The notes: generated by a model from the sequence alone, not told the origin. A DNA stretch of 64,000 bases from Syngnathus acus (GCF_901709675.1 NC_051094.1:1716501-1780500), one strand, 5' to 3'. Numbered from the stretch's first letter, positions 38,701 through 51,632 are shown. Program-made: numbers and translations.

Positions 38701-40913
38701 GAAGACTCACCTCCTTTTCGCCTGAGGTGCAGTCAGACAAGCCAGGCGTGACTGTTGTAATCACTTGGAAGATACACACATTGTCGGACACACAATAAGT
38801 GACACAAAGTCTTTTCTCCATCTCTGGTGGGGAGTTTAACAATGTAACCACTTGCAGTCTCCATCAGCATTCCTCATTAAGCCTTCAGCCTGGTGTTTTA
38901 TGGAGGGATTGTTACGTGGATGAAGAGTTTATATCGCCGCCCGGCCACTTCAAGGACTTTTCTCAAGGCCTTGAACTGTACAATGGCCACCCCCTCCTCT
39001 TCTTCATCTGCTCCTCCCGTCAGCTGGCACCAGATTCTTCCTTCTGGGGATTCCCGCCACATCGCTCCTCTTTTGTCTTCTCCTGTTCCTTTCACTGAGC
39101 TCTCCCTTCCTTCTTGATCCCTCTGTTTTTGTTTTCGTTGCCCCGATGCTTCCCTTACACAAATAAGCCGCAGACACGGAGATGACCTCAGCCGCTAGCT
39201 AACCACGAGATCCTAAATAACGTGCTCATGTGTACCATTGGGAAGTTTGTCTCTTGACTAAGATCATGTTTGACGGCATTTATATCAGTGATGGATTGCG
39301 ATGTACATATGATTGGTCGTGCCTCTAAAATTCATCGTTTTTCTGCTTATAAAATGCACAAACTAAATATACATCATTGCAAACAGCCTTTATTTCATCT
39401 TAAACTTTGGATCATGTTATTTATACATCTATAGGCTAGCATATGTTTGTACTGAATTTTTTTTTCAATCTATTTCTTCTATATGAGAGGGTGCTCAGCC
39501 ACCTGAGGCACTGAACAAATAATGTAACGTATAGTGCAGATGAAATTTCCTGCCATGCTTATTGATGTTATTATAAAATAGCATACCAAAGCCTGGAATC
39601 ATTTAAGTCTTCATCAGTCCAGCTGACATTTTAGTGAATTAGCTGATGGAGACTGGGTGGGTTGGGGCTAGGAGGTGCGCTTGTTTTGCTTCTGCTAGCT
39701 GGGTTTTCCACGATAGGGTCAAATAGTAGATCGATCGTCTCATTCGGTCCGACGGGTGGCCTTTGATTGGCTATCATGAGGCTAATATGTGTCTGGAGCA
39801 GATATTATTTGCGCAAGCGGTAAATCAAGTTAGCATTGAGCATGAACGAGAACAGCGCTTTTGGGATTCGGAAGCATAATCAAAGCTATTATTTCTACCC
39901 TCCCCATTTAATGTCATTATTAATTATGCTTGCATTTTAGAACATAGTATTGGGTCAAAAGTGACCCAAATCACAACAATCGAGAGGCTGGGGAATATTA
40001 AGAGTATGCAGAATGAAGAGTTAAAGCACAGCAGCAGAAGTTAACATTGGCATGTGTTTGTTTATATTTCAAGCCATGTATTCTTCAATATTACAGTAAA
40101 ACTTCAATATCAAATCGGCTTGACCAGAGCAGTTTATGACACTCGTAAAGTATTAGATTAGAGGTGCAACAATTAATCGTATAATCGATTATCAAATTAT
40201 GATAAAAACTGTTATAAATCTGTATTTTTTTACACTTTAACTTAAAATGGTCAATTTATGGTTGTGTATCAATTTATCGAAAAAAATCATCAGATTAATT
40301 AATAATTAATGAACAAATTGTTAGTTGCAGCCCCACATTGGATTCACTTGAAAACTCGATTGACCAGATAGTTCCTGATAAGACCTGCTTTGCCAAATAA
40401 CACACAATGACAAAATGTCATCATTGTTTGGAAAATTGAATCCAAAGATCTTTGTGCTCTCTTGTAAGGCAAAGATCTGGTTCATCTTTTTTTTTTTTTT
40501 GGCTCCGTTGCTAGTCGCTAGCAAGCGTGACTTAAAATCGGACACGATTTGTACCTGCCGCACCAGGTTGCTACAAAACCAAGCAAAGCAAGATGGGAAA
40601 AAAAACCTAGACAAATTGAATAGAAAGTTGTTAACGTCACCGAAGCATGAAAGCCTTGTCCCGGGGTCGGAATGACTTGTATACAAGGTTCTTTAGTGCT
40701 GCGGCTGCAGGGATAAACATAACTTACGTCAGCCCATTCTCCTGTACTGGAGATTTCCTCTCCCGGCACTTACATCCTCGACACTTTCCAGCACATAAAC
40801 GATATTGGAAACATGGCTTTTCAGTTTAGCATTTTTACCCTTTTATTATTTTCTATGGAATGATACCGTCAAACTAATGTCACATCCTTTTGTGCATTTC
40901 CCTCCCTCTCTAG
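35756..40913 (+). other. arb2a: arb2a intron after coding exon 3
   Basis: About 5.2 kb. It includes (CA)n at 37086-37100, a (GT)n run near 38646-38662 and a small hAT-like element at 40159-40335. The stretch 36880-37075 (ctattaagctgttaataaac) and the stretch 37890-38010 look like possible regulatory DNA. The open frames at 36650-37108 minus, 38112-38459 minus and 40321-40686 minus show no domain, and I treat them as chance. Confidence 0.75.
40159..40335. mobile_element. Small hAT-like miniature element
   Basis: The left end tagaggtgcaacaattaatc pairs imperfectly with the right end tgttagttgcagcccca, read as tggggctgcaactaaca on the other strand. The flanks tattagat (40151-40158) and cattggat (40336-40343) match at 6 of 8 positions, as expected for an old 8-bp hAT target duplication. 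The interior is AT-rich with 'taatcgattat' words and no coding sequence. Confidence 0.6.
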
Positions 40914-40979
40914 ATTGTCACTCAGTATGTTTATGAGCTGTTGGAGAAAAAGTGCAACATGACAAAAGCAATCCTACCA
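40914..40979 (+). CDS. arb2a: arb2a coding exon 4 (residues 105-126)
   Basis: The acceptor is tttccctccctctctag and the donor ctacca|gtaagt. The exon is exactly 22 codons, phase 0 at both ends, and encodes IVTQYVYELLEKKCNMTKAI then LP. It matches the family segment with YVYELLEK conserved. Skipping it would keep the frame. Confidence 0.95.
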
Positions 40980-42318
40980 GTAAGTACTCTTAAGTGAAAA
41001 TAATCTTTTATATATGGCCTTGAAGAGCAAATATAAAAAAATGACATGAATGCATCTGCGTCGTTGTGTCATGATGACACTGAGTGCCTTGTTTAAATCG
41101 AATGTTAGGGGAAAAAAAAAACAATGGAGAAAATCGGAGATCTTTTTTATCTTGCTTCCTCACCCCCTCCCCTCCAGCATGCCCAAAATCCTTTGTGTAA
41201 AAGTGTCTCCTCAACAAATGAACTGTTTTGTGACGCGTCATTTCAAAGGCTTGGCGCCGCCGCATGTTGATGCTTAATCTGTTTTGCATTCATGTTCTCT
41301 AAAGGCGGACTTCCTACTGCCGCCGTGGTGGAGATATTCTTTGACCAGATCATCCGGGCTTGATCCCTTTTATTTCTTGTCGAAAGCATGTTTGCCTCTT
41401 TTTGCCCCCTTATCTGGCCCTCCCCTATCTCTCTCCTTCTTTTCTCTGTCTATAAAAGTTGCAATCATTTTTCAGGCAGCATTTATAGGAATGTTAGCCC
41501 GAGCAGAGTTAGCAGCAGCGCTAACAGGGTCCATAAATCAAGCCCTAGCTAGGGATTCAGCGACCCCCCCCCCCCCCCAATCCCCCCATTACACATTTAC
41601 TGGTTTATCTGCTCGGACTATTTATATCATTATTCTCTTGCAAAATGTCTCTGTTCTGCTTTTTTTTTTTGGTGCGGCCCACCCGCCTGAGTGAATACGG
41701 CGTATGCATTTGTATGTTAGCGGTGGGTCCGTCCACCTGCGTTGCATTGAACTTGTGACCACCGATTTTAAGAAGATTAACTGAAGCCAAGTATAGTGAG
41801 AGGGAATGAGGGAGTAGCAGAGAATGAAAGGGCAAGATTTTCTCCCCCACTCAGTTGTCTTTGTCTGCTTGGATTAAGTTCTTGCAGCTGCCACCCATGG
41901 CTTTTATGGATAGTGTTTGTCTCCTTGTCTCCTAGGGAGTGCATGCACACAGTCACTTATCCCCTTTTTTGTCTGCATCACTTTCCGTCTGAGTTTTAAT
42001 CACTCGGAGGCGGTTAGCGCGATGACGCACGTTTTAATGCGTAAAATCCGTCAAGGTGAAGGCTGTTGCTTTGTAAACTTATGTGATCAACGAGATTGCG
42101 CAATCAAGTCTATTAAAGCATCTATTGAAGCTTTGAATGCAGAATCTCAACTTGACCTTCTTAAATGGAGTGAAACGCTATGATATTTGGAAGAGTGGTA
42201 CGGCTAAAAAATAAAAGCAATATCGGTAAATGGAGAAGTCGAGATGTTTCCTGACATGAGAGCTTTTTTGGCTGCGATTCAAACAGCAATGTTACTCATA
42301 ATGTTTTCATGTTTTCAG
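40980..42318 (+). other. arb2a: arb2a intron after coding exon 4
   Basis: About 1.3 kb. It contains a C tract near 41563-41578 and poly-T at 41661-41670. The block at 41460-41640 (ggcagcatttataggaatgt, ccataaatcaagccctagct) is complex and regulatory-looking. No other gene was seen. Confidence 0.75.
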
Positions 42319-42510
42319 GTAGACGCCACTGTGGATGAGCCCACTAGTTTTATCTACCTAAGCCCCAACGCCTTGTCTAATCCGTCCAAGCTACTGGTGC
42401 TGATCCAGGGCAGCGGCGTGGTGCGGGCCGGTCAGTGGGCCCGCAGACTCATCATCAACCAGGACTTGGATTCTGGGACTCAAATACCTTTCATCACCAG
42501 AGCAATGGAG
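42319..42510 (+). CDS. arb2a: arb2a coding exon 5 (residues 127-190, start of the Arb2 domain)
   Basis: The acceptor is tgttttcatgttttcag and the donor atggag|gtaggg. It has 64 codons, phase 0 at both ends. It encodes [20 protein letters not shown], then [20 protein letters not shown] and [20 protein letters not shown]. This is the first part of the Arb2 domain, an alpha/beta-hydrolase-like fold shared with fission yeast Arb2. The [16 protein letters not shown] loop occupies the place of the hydrolase HGxG oxyanion loop. Here it is Q156-G-S-G, whereas I remember His in human ARB2A. The rest of the domain, with any nucleophile Ser, must lie beyond this window. Confidence 0.96.
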
Positions 42511-42603
42511 GTAGGGGATTTTTCTATTATTATTATCCTCATTTTTTTTAAATACAATTATCATTATTACTGCTATGTATTGTATATTTTGTATATTATT
42601 ATT

Positions 42604-42659
42604 ATTATAATTATTGTTATGTATTGTATTGTATATTTTTATGATGGTATATTATTTTC

Positions 42660-42702
<43 letters not shown>

Positions 42703-42703
42703 T
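42604..42703. repeat. (TTA)n-rich tract
   Basis: Imperfect TTA/TAT repeats with a clean (ATT)n run at about 42663-42699. The open frame encoding poly-isoleucine/tyrosine here is a product of the repeat. Confidence 0.9.
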
Positions 42704-42856
42704 GCAATGTATTGTATATTTTTGTTTTTGCATTGCTTCTCGGTTCCACATTGCCAAGCACATACCCGGAGTGCTGTCAAGGTTGGGCCACCTTGAATAG
42801 TTAGAAATTGGAGACCATGTCAAAATGAGGAAACAAGCCATTCTCAGGTCCAATGG

Positions 42857-42891
42857 TTGGGTGTCCCAATACTTTTTTCTGTATACTGTAT
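42857..42891. repeat. Tc1-like element end fragment
   Basis: The phrase gggtgtcccaatactttttt followed by ctgtatactgta resembles the terminal sequence of fish Tc1-like transposons. No partner end was found in the surrounding intron, so only a fragment is claimed. Confidence 0.4.
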
Positions 42892-43664
42892 CTAGGATGT
42901 TATCACTTTAGCATCGTGCTCATTTTCTTTGGTGTAAAAGCAAGCAAAAGGGGGACTTTTTCCCTCTCGTATTATTTTCATCTCAACGCCCGTGCTCATT
43001 TGTCAAGCCCGGCGGTCACCTCTACCTGTTTAATTTCATCGGCCTGCTGTTCAAATTGACTTAGGTGGGGCGATCCCGTTCTCCCACTCCCCCTCCGAAG
43101 AGTCCATCTGAATGCCATAAAGACTTTGACTGCTGTGAAAAGCCCTTTTCCTGCTGTGTACAACTTGACGAGATGTTTGTATTACACGTTACGCTAACCG
43201 ATGATTCAGCGATCCGGAGACTGTCTTTGAAACGTATTTACCCGAGCCGGGATTGCAGCGGAAGGCGACGCGGCGCTGCCGAGAGCCAAAGTGACAGGCT
43301 AGATAGAGAGAACACGGTAGTGCGAGTCTCGCTCGTTCATCATAGCAAACAAGGAACGGTGTTGCTACTCTGACAAATCATCGTCATCCTCAACCGAGCC
43401 ACACTGGCGTACATTTGTAGTCGATTCGTGCTGTCTGCATCTATTAGGGCCCATGTTTGTGGCTCAGTCTGTCACAGCGTGAAATTTGTGCCATTTGAAG
43501 TGAGCGTGCGAGAAGCGCTGACATCATTCCGTAGCACTCGAGGAAAATATCCAGCGTGGCTTCTTCACTTGTGTATTTTCGAGGGTAGTAGGAGGCTGAG
43601 ACTGATGCCTGTTGACATTAGGCGGGAGACATGGGAGGATATAATTGGGACAGCCGTCCAGTCT

Positions 43665-43742
43665 GTCACCGGCTGACGTGTGGTGACAACCAGTCACACT
43701 TAAGACCATCTAAGAGTCACCAATTGACCTGAGCTGTGTGTG
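43665..43742. repeat. Decayed fish interspersed repeat
   Basis: Words such as gacaaccagtcacacttaag and agagtcaccaattgacctga resemble a very common fish repeat ('acaaccattcacactcaca...gagtcgccaattaacct'). It is decayed and the family is not assigned. Confidence 0.4.
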
Positions 43743-44850
43743 TGTTGTTTTTTCCTGTTTCAACTGCTATACTTGATGCGACTTTTACAGTCTGTCCATG
43801 GTTGCTATGGCAACCTTGTTTGCCAAAAATGGTGAGGTTTTGGCCACATATTACTCCTCAATACTGTCAACAAATAATTGGCTTGTTGGCTAATTTGATG
43901 GATTTTGTAATCAGACCTGCTTTGCAAAGATTCTCGTTGTCGTTTCTTTGCTGCAAAGCATTTTGTGACAAATTCGGCAAATACTCGTAAAGATGTCTTA
44001 AATAATTGAACAGTTAAAGAAACTTAACTTTGTACTACGTTAAATCGAACATCATGTTATTAGGGTCGGTAAGCAGCGATTATCATCGCACATGATTTTT
44101 TAAGCAACCTTTTTTTTTTTTAATATTTAGATTATGTTGGTTTTCCAAACATTTGGCACCCAGAAAATATTGCCGCCGGTGCAGCTTTTTGCCAACTTAC
44201 TCCTGGGAAGTTGATTGGAAATTCAAAGCCTGCAGCAAAGGGGTCACTGGGAGTGCACAGAGTGGGCTATGTGGGGAATGCTTTTTTTATTTTCTTTTTC
44301 CCCAAAATGCACCCTTATACACATACACTGAATTAAGAGCCCTGCTTTGCATGCGCAGATTTAGATGGCTTGAGTCCGTTTAAAAAAACTGAACCACGTT
44401 TCTGGAGAGAGCCAACCAACCGTTCTTCTCCTGATGAGCTTACAACTGCCGGTCGGCGTGCGTATGGGAGAAAAACGCTGATCGTGCAAATTAGCAGGGC
44501 CTCTCCCACCACACACATGCACTGCCAAATAAGCTGATTTGGAGCTCGAGTGAGGATTGATCCATGATCACTTGTGTTTGTGATATGTCAAGTCAGGTTC
44601 CATGCATTTTGTCTTCTTGCCCTTGCGTGAACATGGAAGTGATGCTACTTTTTTAAATGACAGCTTACTCCACAGAGTTTAAGGAAAGAGGTAGAAAAAG
44701 AGAAATCTGATATGAGGGGGAAGGAACTTGGTGAGGATGCAGCTTTTATGATTGGTTTGAAGACAGCAGTGAAGGGGAAAAAGTGAGGTGCGCCGAGATT
44801 GAAGCAAGAAGAGGAAGGCGGGACAGGCAGAGGCTAGATGCTAGTTTTTA

Positions 44851-44871
44851 GAGAGAGAGAGAGAGAGAGAG
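44851..44871. repeat. (GA)n microsatellite
   Basis: A run of about ten GA units (gagagagagagagagagaga) in the large arb2a intron. Confidence 0.9.
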
Positions 44872-45360
44872 TAAGCAGAAGGTGAGCTTGTGACAGCTCC
44901 ACGACTGGGAGAAGGGCCTTTTAATGACAGCTTATTCCTTCATGATTTCAATTCTAGACAGTCGACAGGTTGGCTTGTTGCACCCTGGCAGCTGTATCAT
45001 TACCTTCTGGCCCTGACGCTGCTCTGCATCCTGAGATGCTGGAGGCTGGGCGCTGCAAAGAAAAGCAGTCAGATAGAAGAAGTATGGAGAGATGGGTTGT
45101 TAGTTAAATTCTTCGTAGGTTGGAATTTGAGCCAAATTTACCTTTGATGGCTTATTTTTTATTTACCTTTTGGAAAAATTCAATGGCCATTCTGACAACT
45201 AGACATTTGCTCATGATGTTCATGATGGAGATAATAGTTCAATCGTGTCCCCAGTGGGTCTCTGACCAAAGCCACACACCTTTTTCTGACTGTAAATAAG
45301 CTCATTTTGGTCACGGCTGCTACGTTTGTGTGAGGGATGTTCGACGCCAGCTTTTTTTGA

Positions 45361-45420
45361 GACCGATGCTAGTACTCAACTCTTGAGTAGTTACTGATAC
45401 TAATACCCGATACCACTGGT
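45361..45420. repeat. Decayed 'GATAC/AGTACTC' repeat fragment
   Basis: The phrase gaccgatgctagtactcaac followed by gagtagttactgatactaat and acccgatacc resembles the end of a fish element built from 'ggtatcggtac...gagtactcaagt' words. Only a fragment is seen. Confidence 0.4.
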
Positions 45421-46369
45421 AAAAAAAACTTCTTCAAATTGCATGGTATTAATGTCAATTTTCATATACAGGAATTGCATCTTTATGGGCAGCTGTCGTT
45501 CACTTACTGTCAGGTCATGTTGACAATTTTAACAAAAATGACAAAAAGTATACGCAACAGTGTAATGGTTCACTTCTCCTGTTTTTAAGGGTGCAAAAAC
45601 ACCACAAACGACCCAAAAAGTCCAGCTGTCCTCAATTCAACCTTTTTTTTCGACTGCATTGTGAATCTGATGTGTGGCATTGCTGTGCCTGCAACCATCT
45701 CAGCCCACTCACTCCCTCTCTCACTGGAGACCCCTTTGCAAAGTGAGAGGAGGTGTGGTGTTTTCAGAAGGGTGTCAAAAGCCTTTGGATTTCTATCTGC
45801 TCTTTTTCAATTGAAGTCTGAATGGGGGCAGTGAGGCAGACCAACTCAAACACTCATGAACAAAAAAAACTCTGTCATGTGACCTCCCTCCCACCACCCC
45901 CTCTGATGTCTTTTTCATCACCCGCACCTTTCTCTCGGACCTGCATCGTATCACGGCCTTTTGCTCACCTCTCCATCCGATCGCTATTCCTCCCTCTTCT
46001 TCAACTCTCATTAGTTGCTCCATTTCCCCCCGAGCTGCGCTTTTGTGCGTGTGAGGCGATGTGATAACATTGAGTGGACGGTGGATGGGTGGGTGGGTGC
46101 GACCTATCTCGGGGCATCAGGTGGCTACACAGGCCAGCGGCTATCATTCTATCCAATCGGCTAGCTTTAGCCAGAGGACAATTTCACTGTTTGTATGTGC
46201 GTGTGGAGGTCAAAAGCTGTTCTGACTCACTCTGGCCTTGTAACACACCTACACACACAAACGTCCAGGTTGAGAGGTCCCAGCACATCCTGCAGCTCAG
46301 ATCAATGCACTTGACACCTTCAAAGGCGGGTGCGAGGCCCGGACTTGCTCTGGGGTTAAAACCTCTTTT

Positions 46370-46580
46370 AAATAGCCTCCCGCGGGAAGGCAAGCTGTCA
46401 ATAACTCGCCATAATTACCGGGGCCAGGCCCGCCAAGGGCTCGGCTGCACGGGCCAAATTAAAAATTGATCAGTGGGAGAGAAAACATTATTTTGTGCTG
46501 GTACTCCCTGTCCTAACAGCGCCGCGGCTTGGTATGTGAAATCTCATCAGCTGGGATCCGAGCTGTACATCTAGAGACCC
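46370..46580. promoter_or_regulatory. Regulatory-looking block 7 (arb2a intron)
   Basis: GC-rich and AT-rich words alternate without repetition: gtcaataactcgccataatt, gggccaaattaaaaattgat and catcagctgggatccgagct. No open frame resembles a protein. It may be an enhancer of arb2a or of a neighbour such as nr2f1. This is inference from appearance. Confidence 0.28.
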
Positions 46581-47058
46581 ATTTATCTATCTTCCAACCC
46601 CCCCCCCCTCCTCATGTCCAAATGAATACAACACAATGCTGTCTCTGTTGTAAAAAAAAAAATATTTGCATATTAAGTGTTTTTCAGATGTGTTGCTGTG
46701 CAAAACGGCATGAGCATGCAAGCTGATTGCGCGCTTTAGTTTTTACACATCGTCCCCTGTTTGTGTGTGGGTGTGCGTTTATATGTACACATCGTAGCGC
46801 TTTATTGATTGTGTGAGTTTTTCTTGGCACAGAGCCTTTGTTTGACAGTCAGAGGACGATATTAAGAAAGGTACATCCTCAGGCTAGCTTCCTCGTGCAC
46901 GCTAATGTTTCACACAGCGCGGATGAAAGAGCATCATAGCAATTTTAGCTAGATGTGTTTTTTGTGTTTTAGAAGCAGTAGCAGTTGCTTCTGTGTCTCG
47001 ACTGGCCTCACCGAGAGTCTTGGATTTTTCTCAAATATCCTTTTTTTTTTTAAATTTA

Positions 47059-47470
47059 CCGTATTTTCCGGACTATAAGGCGCACCTAAAAACCTAAAAT
47101 TTTCTCAAAAGCCGACAGTGCGCCTTATAGTCCGGTGCGCCTTATATATGGACCAAATTCCAAAATTTAAACTGGCCCGAAGCATTGTGTCATGAAATCA
47201 ATCGTAAGTGGCCCGCTGAAGACTATGAATCATGAATCAAAAAGACTATGGATCATTATTTTGTGATTATAAAGTAATTTGTTGCGTCTGAAGTTGAAAT
47301 ATAAAAGATAAAATGGAGAATGATTTGATTTGGATTAAAAATCTGACATGATGCATTAATGGTGCGCCTTATAGTCCGGTGCGCCTTATATAAGGACAAA
47401 GTTTTAAAATGGGCCATTCATTGAAGGTGCGCCTTATAGTCCGGTGCGCCTTATAGTCCGGAAAATACGG
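47059..47470. mobile_element. 412-bp TA-flanked non-autonomous element with internal TIR copies
   Basis: The left end ccgtattttccggactataa and the right end ttatagtccggaaaatacgg are perfect inverted repeats over at least 20 bases. TA lies outside both ends (47057-47058 and 47471-47472). The terminal word 'gtgcgccttatagtccg' recurs inside near 47118, 47361 and 47427, giving direct and inverted internal copies. There is no coding capacity. The ends resemble those of the 170-bp element at 23784, so the two belong to related families. Confidence 0.87.
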
Positions 47471-49551
47471 TATTTATTTTTTCCATATTTATTTTTGAAC
47501 ATTTATTTTTGTGTGAAAAACTCCTTTAGAGTCTAAGATTTGAAACTATTGTTTATTGTCAAGACAATTTAGACAGATTTGAGTGGCACCTTATATTCCA
47601 GTAAATACACTGCAAGGTCAGCCGTATGGAAATATTACAACACGCCTTTTAAGTGATTCTCTCAAGTTAGCTCAGTGTAGGAGCGTTTTAAGAAGCTTCT
47701 TTCCTGATCCGGAATGACCAAGTGGAAATGCAACAAAAGCTTCAGAGTTTGTGCTGTTCGGGCTGCTCAAGTATGTAGCCCAAGGGAGGAGGATTCAGCT
47801 AACCAGCACTCAAAGAGAAGATAATTTGATCTAATCGTGGAACATAATAAGAGGACTACATGTTGATTAACCCACATGATACTTTTTTTCCCTATTGAAA
47901 TGAAAATAAAATGTATCATGATGTGTGAGGTGGGTACTAGTAGGTCATTTGCAGCTGCAGGCAGTGTGTGTGTGTCCCAATGGGAAGGTCTTGTTTAGTC
48001 TTTTCTCTAGAGGGCCCCGGGCTGTGTGTGCTGGATGCCTCTTCACTCTCTCCTTGGGAACGCTTGTCTACGGCCAACATGCTAACCAAAAAAAAAAAAA
48101 AAAAAAGTCCTGGCACATGAAAAATCCACCGCAATCTTTCCCCCAATTTGTCAGCTTGTGCAGCGACATGCGTGCACGTTTGGGTGCGCGCTGGATTCCC
48201 TTGTAAAGTTGACACGTACCTTCCATCACGCCAGGTTGGCGGAGGTTAAAAGTGCTTAGCCGTGGATGTTCCGGGGGGAAATTGAGTTTTGTGAGGAGCT
48301 CGTAGTGAGCAGATAGGTTACCCCCCTTTACACTCCAGCACACACATAGGCAAGCTTACACAATCAGCGCCGAGCATCTCTCGGGTCAAAGTTGAGCCCC
48401 GCCGTACACTGGTGCTCTCGGACCGTGTGTGGCACACTTTGATCGATGAGCGGAAACTCTGTGCTTAAATAGGGGTTAGCGAGGTCCTGCAGGGGCATGC
48501 GGGCTTTAGAGGCAAACAACACAACAAATCTTTCTCTTAATAGTTTTAGTGTCAGCTCTTTGGTCAGAAATGGAAACGAATGCTTCCAGCAGTCTTTGCA
48601 TTTCCCAGGAAATTTGAAGAACAGCGTTAGGGCAGGTTTCAATGCTGGAAGCAATTGCCAGTCATTTTGCACTCTGGATTTTTTGTTACCTATCGCAAAA
48701 AAAGATCTAAATGGTTGTCACAGTCGGACACCAATGTTACTATTCGTTAGCCTGTTTATGGGCTTTTACAATGTTTGTTAGCATTATGCCAAGCTGGCAT
48801 TTCTTTATATTTTTTATAATAATTATCATTTAAGTAATTATATTTATATTCAATTATATTATTCTATTTCTAAGGGGGAGGCGGTTACCCATGTAATACA
48901 AAATGCATATTTAGCCTTTAAAATTTACATTTATTTATTGTTTATCTTGCGCCGTGAAATACAGACAAGAGTTTGACAATCTTCTGGTTGCCAACATGTT
49001 TCTTGTGTCATCTCATCATTACCTGATTCAGCACCAAGCTCCGTCTCCTTCCCCCTTTTATCAGGTATTATGATGCCGGCGATAGGTGTTATTTTCCTGC
49101 CGTATGCTGACAGCCGATGCCTTAACCCTCTCAGGAGCACGCTACGCCATGCTTGGCTGACTTGTTTGCGCTGATGTCAAGTTTTAGCAGTTAGCAGGCA
49201 GTTACCATATGCCACTGTGCTGCCGTCGCCCCCGATGTCAGTCAAACGAATGTCATCGGGAGCTCTCGACACACACGAGACACAAGTACAGTGACAAAAC
49301 ACACACATTCACACACTCTTGCAAAAAACATACCGTACATAATAAAACACACAAACCAAAGTATGAATACAGCATTTAGATTGATATATTTATATATATT
49401 TATACATATTTATTTAGGGATTTCATTTAGGTCATAGTTGATTTTTCAACATTGTTTTCGTCCACCCTTTTTTTTTTTCTCCCATAAGTTAAACATTTGC
49501 CGTACAGTGATAGGATAAGAAATGAGACACGGTTCAAGCGAGAAGAGGAGG

Positions 49552-49574
49552 GAGGGAGGGGGGGGGGGGGGGGT
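49552..49574. repeat. Poly-G tract
   Basis: ggagggaggg followed by about 18 G. It could form G-quadruplexes on the + strand. Confidence 0.85.
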
Positions 49575-50613
49575 GAAGGAGTGAAGAGCAATGTCTCAGA
49601 CCCAATGCTGTGCTCTGGATGACTGCAGTGGCTCGTGGTGACCTACTTGCAACCTCTTTGAAGTCCACAAGCTGATCTATCTCTCTCTCTACAGGCTGCA
49701 GAGAAGATCTGCTGCATGCAGCTTTATAATAGCAGCAATGGGGGAAAAAAAAAAAAAAAAGAACAGATGAATCAAATTCTGGGGTCTTGAACGTGCCCTA
49801 AGCCTCCTTGGCCACCGCTGCATCGGAGTGTTTTGTGCCAGTGTTCACACGTTGCCAAGCATATTATTATGAGATATAAGATACTCTGTGTTTAGTATTG
49901 TGTGTGTGCGTGTGTGTGTCTGGAACACGTAACCGTAATGTCAGGCCAAAACACAGCCTTTATCCTTTAGCCCGCCACACGAGACAGTGGTGCATTGTCA
50001 GGAGACCTGGCCTAGAAAAACCCGATCACTCCACATCCAGCCCCCCGTTTGCCCTCAGCATGCTGCCAATGCCGCAGTTTTGACGAGTGTGTGTGTGTGC
50101 GTGTGACCCATTTCAGTCACTGGTGTCGCCAGCGTGCCCCTGGAGAGGGCATGCGTGTTAGGGCATAAAACCCTCACGTGTGTCCTCTGTTTGCTAACAC
50201 GAGTGACTGTCAACTGTTCTGTTAAAAAATGGTCCAATAGTCATTTTGTTGAGAAATATTTCCCGCAATCAGACATGGCCGCTTTGTGCATCTTCCCACC
50301 TGCTCCCTATTGACAAGGTGTGTGTGTGTGTGTGTGCAGACACACTCAGCTGGGGGCCCGCTTGACCTTTTCCCTCACTGCGCCTAGCGCACGCCGACGC
50401 ACGCGCTCCTCTCCAAATTTGTCTTCAATTAAATAGAAAATCCACTTGACTATTTTCCTTGCCGATTCACCTTTTTGCCTCTTTTCATTTGCTTCGTTTT
50501 GAAGTTAGCCCGAGGCCTGGTGGAGCCTCATCAACCTTTTTGCCTTGGTGAGATTGCATACAGGTACCCTCTGTGGCTATTTCAAATGACTTAATTAGCT
50601 TCTGAAGACAAGA

Positions 50614-50633
50614 CCCCCCCCCCCCCCCCCCCC
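50614..50633. repeat. Poly-C tract
   Basis: About 20 C in a row in the large arb2a intron. Similar shorter tracts lie at 10330-10350 and 41563-41578. Confidence 0.85.
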
Positions 50634-51585
50634 TCACTTCCATCCTCTCCTTGTCTCCTTTTCTTTTTCTTCACAGAGAGGGAGAGGAAATGATTGAGCC
50701 CATGTGACGCATTTAGTCCCTTGACGTGTGGTTTCACTTTCTAGGTCGTGCTCTGGCTGTGAAGCTGACTGCCTATTACCTCATAGAATACGATAACACA
50801 CACACACACACATGGAGTGACAGTGAGGAAGGACCCCCCCGTGCAAACACACACGCCTCATTGTGTTAACTTTGATTGTCACATGTGCAATCTTTCGCTT
50901 CAGGCTACTTACGCCACCCGTCATTCATAATTGATCCCCTTGTCATTGATGCAATATTTATTAATTACACAGCCAAACAGATTGTTAGCAGACGAGCGGA
51001 TATTTGCTAGCTTGTTTTGCTCGCTCGGTGGCGTGTTATCCAAAGCGTTTTTTCTTCCTTTGGATCCCGAGGTGTGTATTCCCATGTTAAGCGGCGATCA
51101 AGGCTTTTTATTTTTGCTAGTTCTGAGATTTTATCAGCGATGACAAAAAGTTGTAAGCGCAGATGCCACGGATTTACCACATGGGGATGCACTGGGTACG
51201 TCTTCAGAAATATGTCGAGCAGTCACTTCCAAAAAGCGTTTCGTCAGTGACAGCCCAACGACGGCCCGCCCGTACCTGTGTTTTGACGGTTGTCATTTGT
51301 CAAGGTCTTGAAAGTTGAGCGGAAAAAGTTTTGGGCTCCATAAAGCTTTACTGTAATGAAGTGCCTGAAGGAGTGATATGACCACACGGATGTGATCAGC
51401 GGTGGTCATCAATGACTAAATGAGTTCTTGTGCCCTTCAGGGTGAGCAAGAAGATCTCAGGGGGATTTGGAGACCAATGAGCCTGTAAATTTCCGTCCCT
51501 TTGGTCCAGTTGGAAGTCGCCGACTGGCTTCAGGCTTGTGTTAAAAAGCCGGACCTGCTAAATTAAGTTTGGCTGCCTGTGGCTT

Positions 51586-51587
<2 letters not shown>

Positions 51588-51630
<43 letters not shown>
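51588..51630. repeat. (CA)n microsatellite
   Basis: About 21 perfect CA units. It is likely polymorphic. Confidence 0.97.

Positions 51631-51632
<2 letters not shown>

Noticed and set aside
43065-43676. Open frames at 43065-43373 and 43428-43676 considered as a nested gene or arb2a exon
   Set aside because: They match nothing expected after arb2a residue 190 and show no domain, and the second runs into a decayed interspersed repeat.
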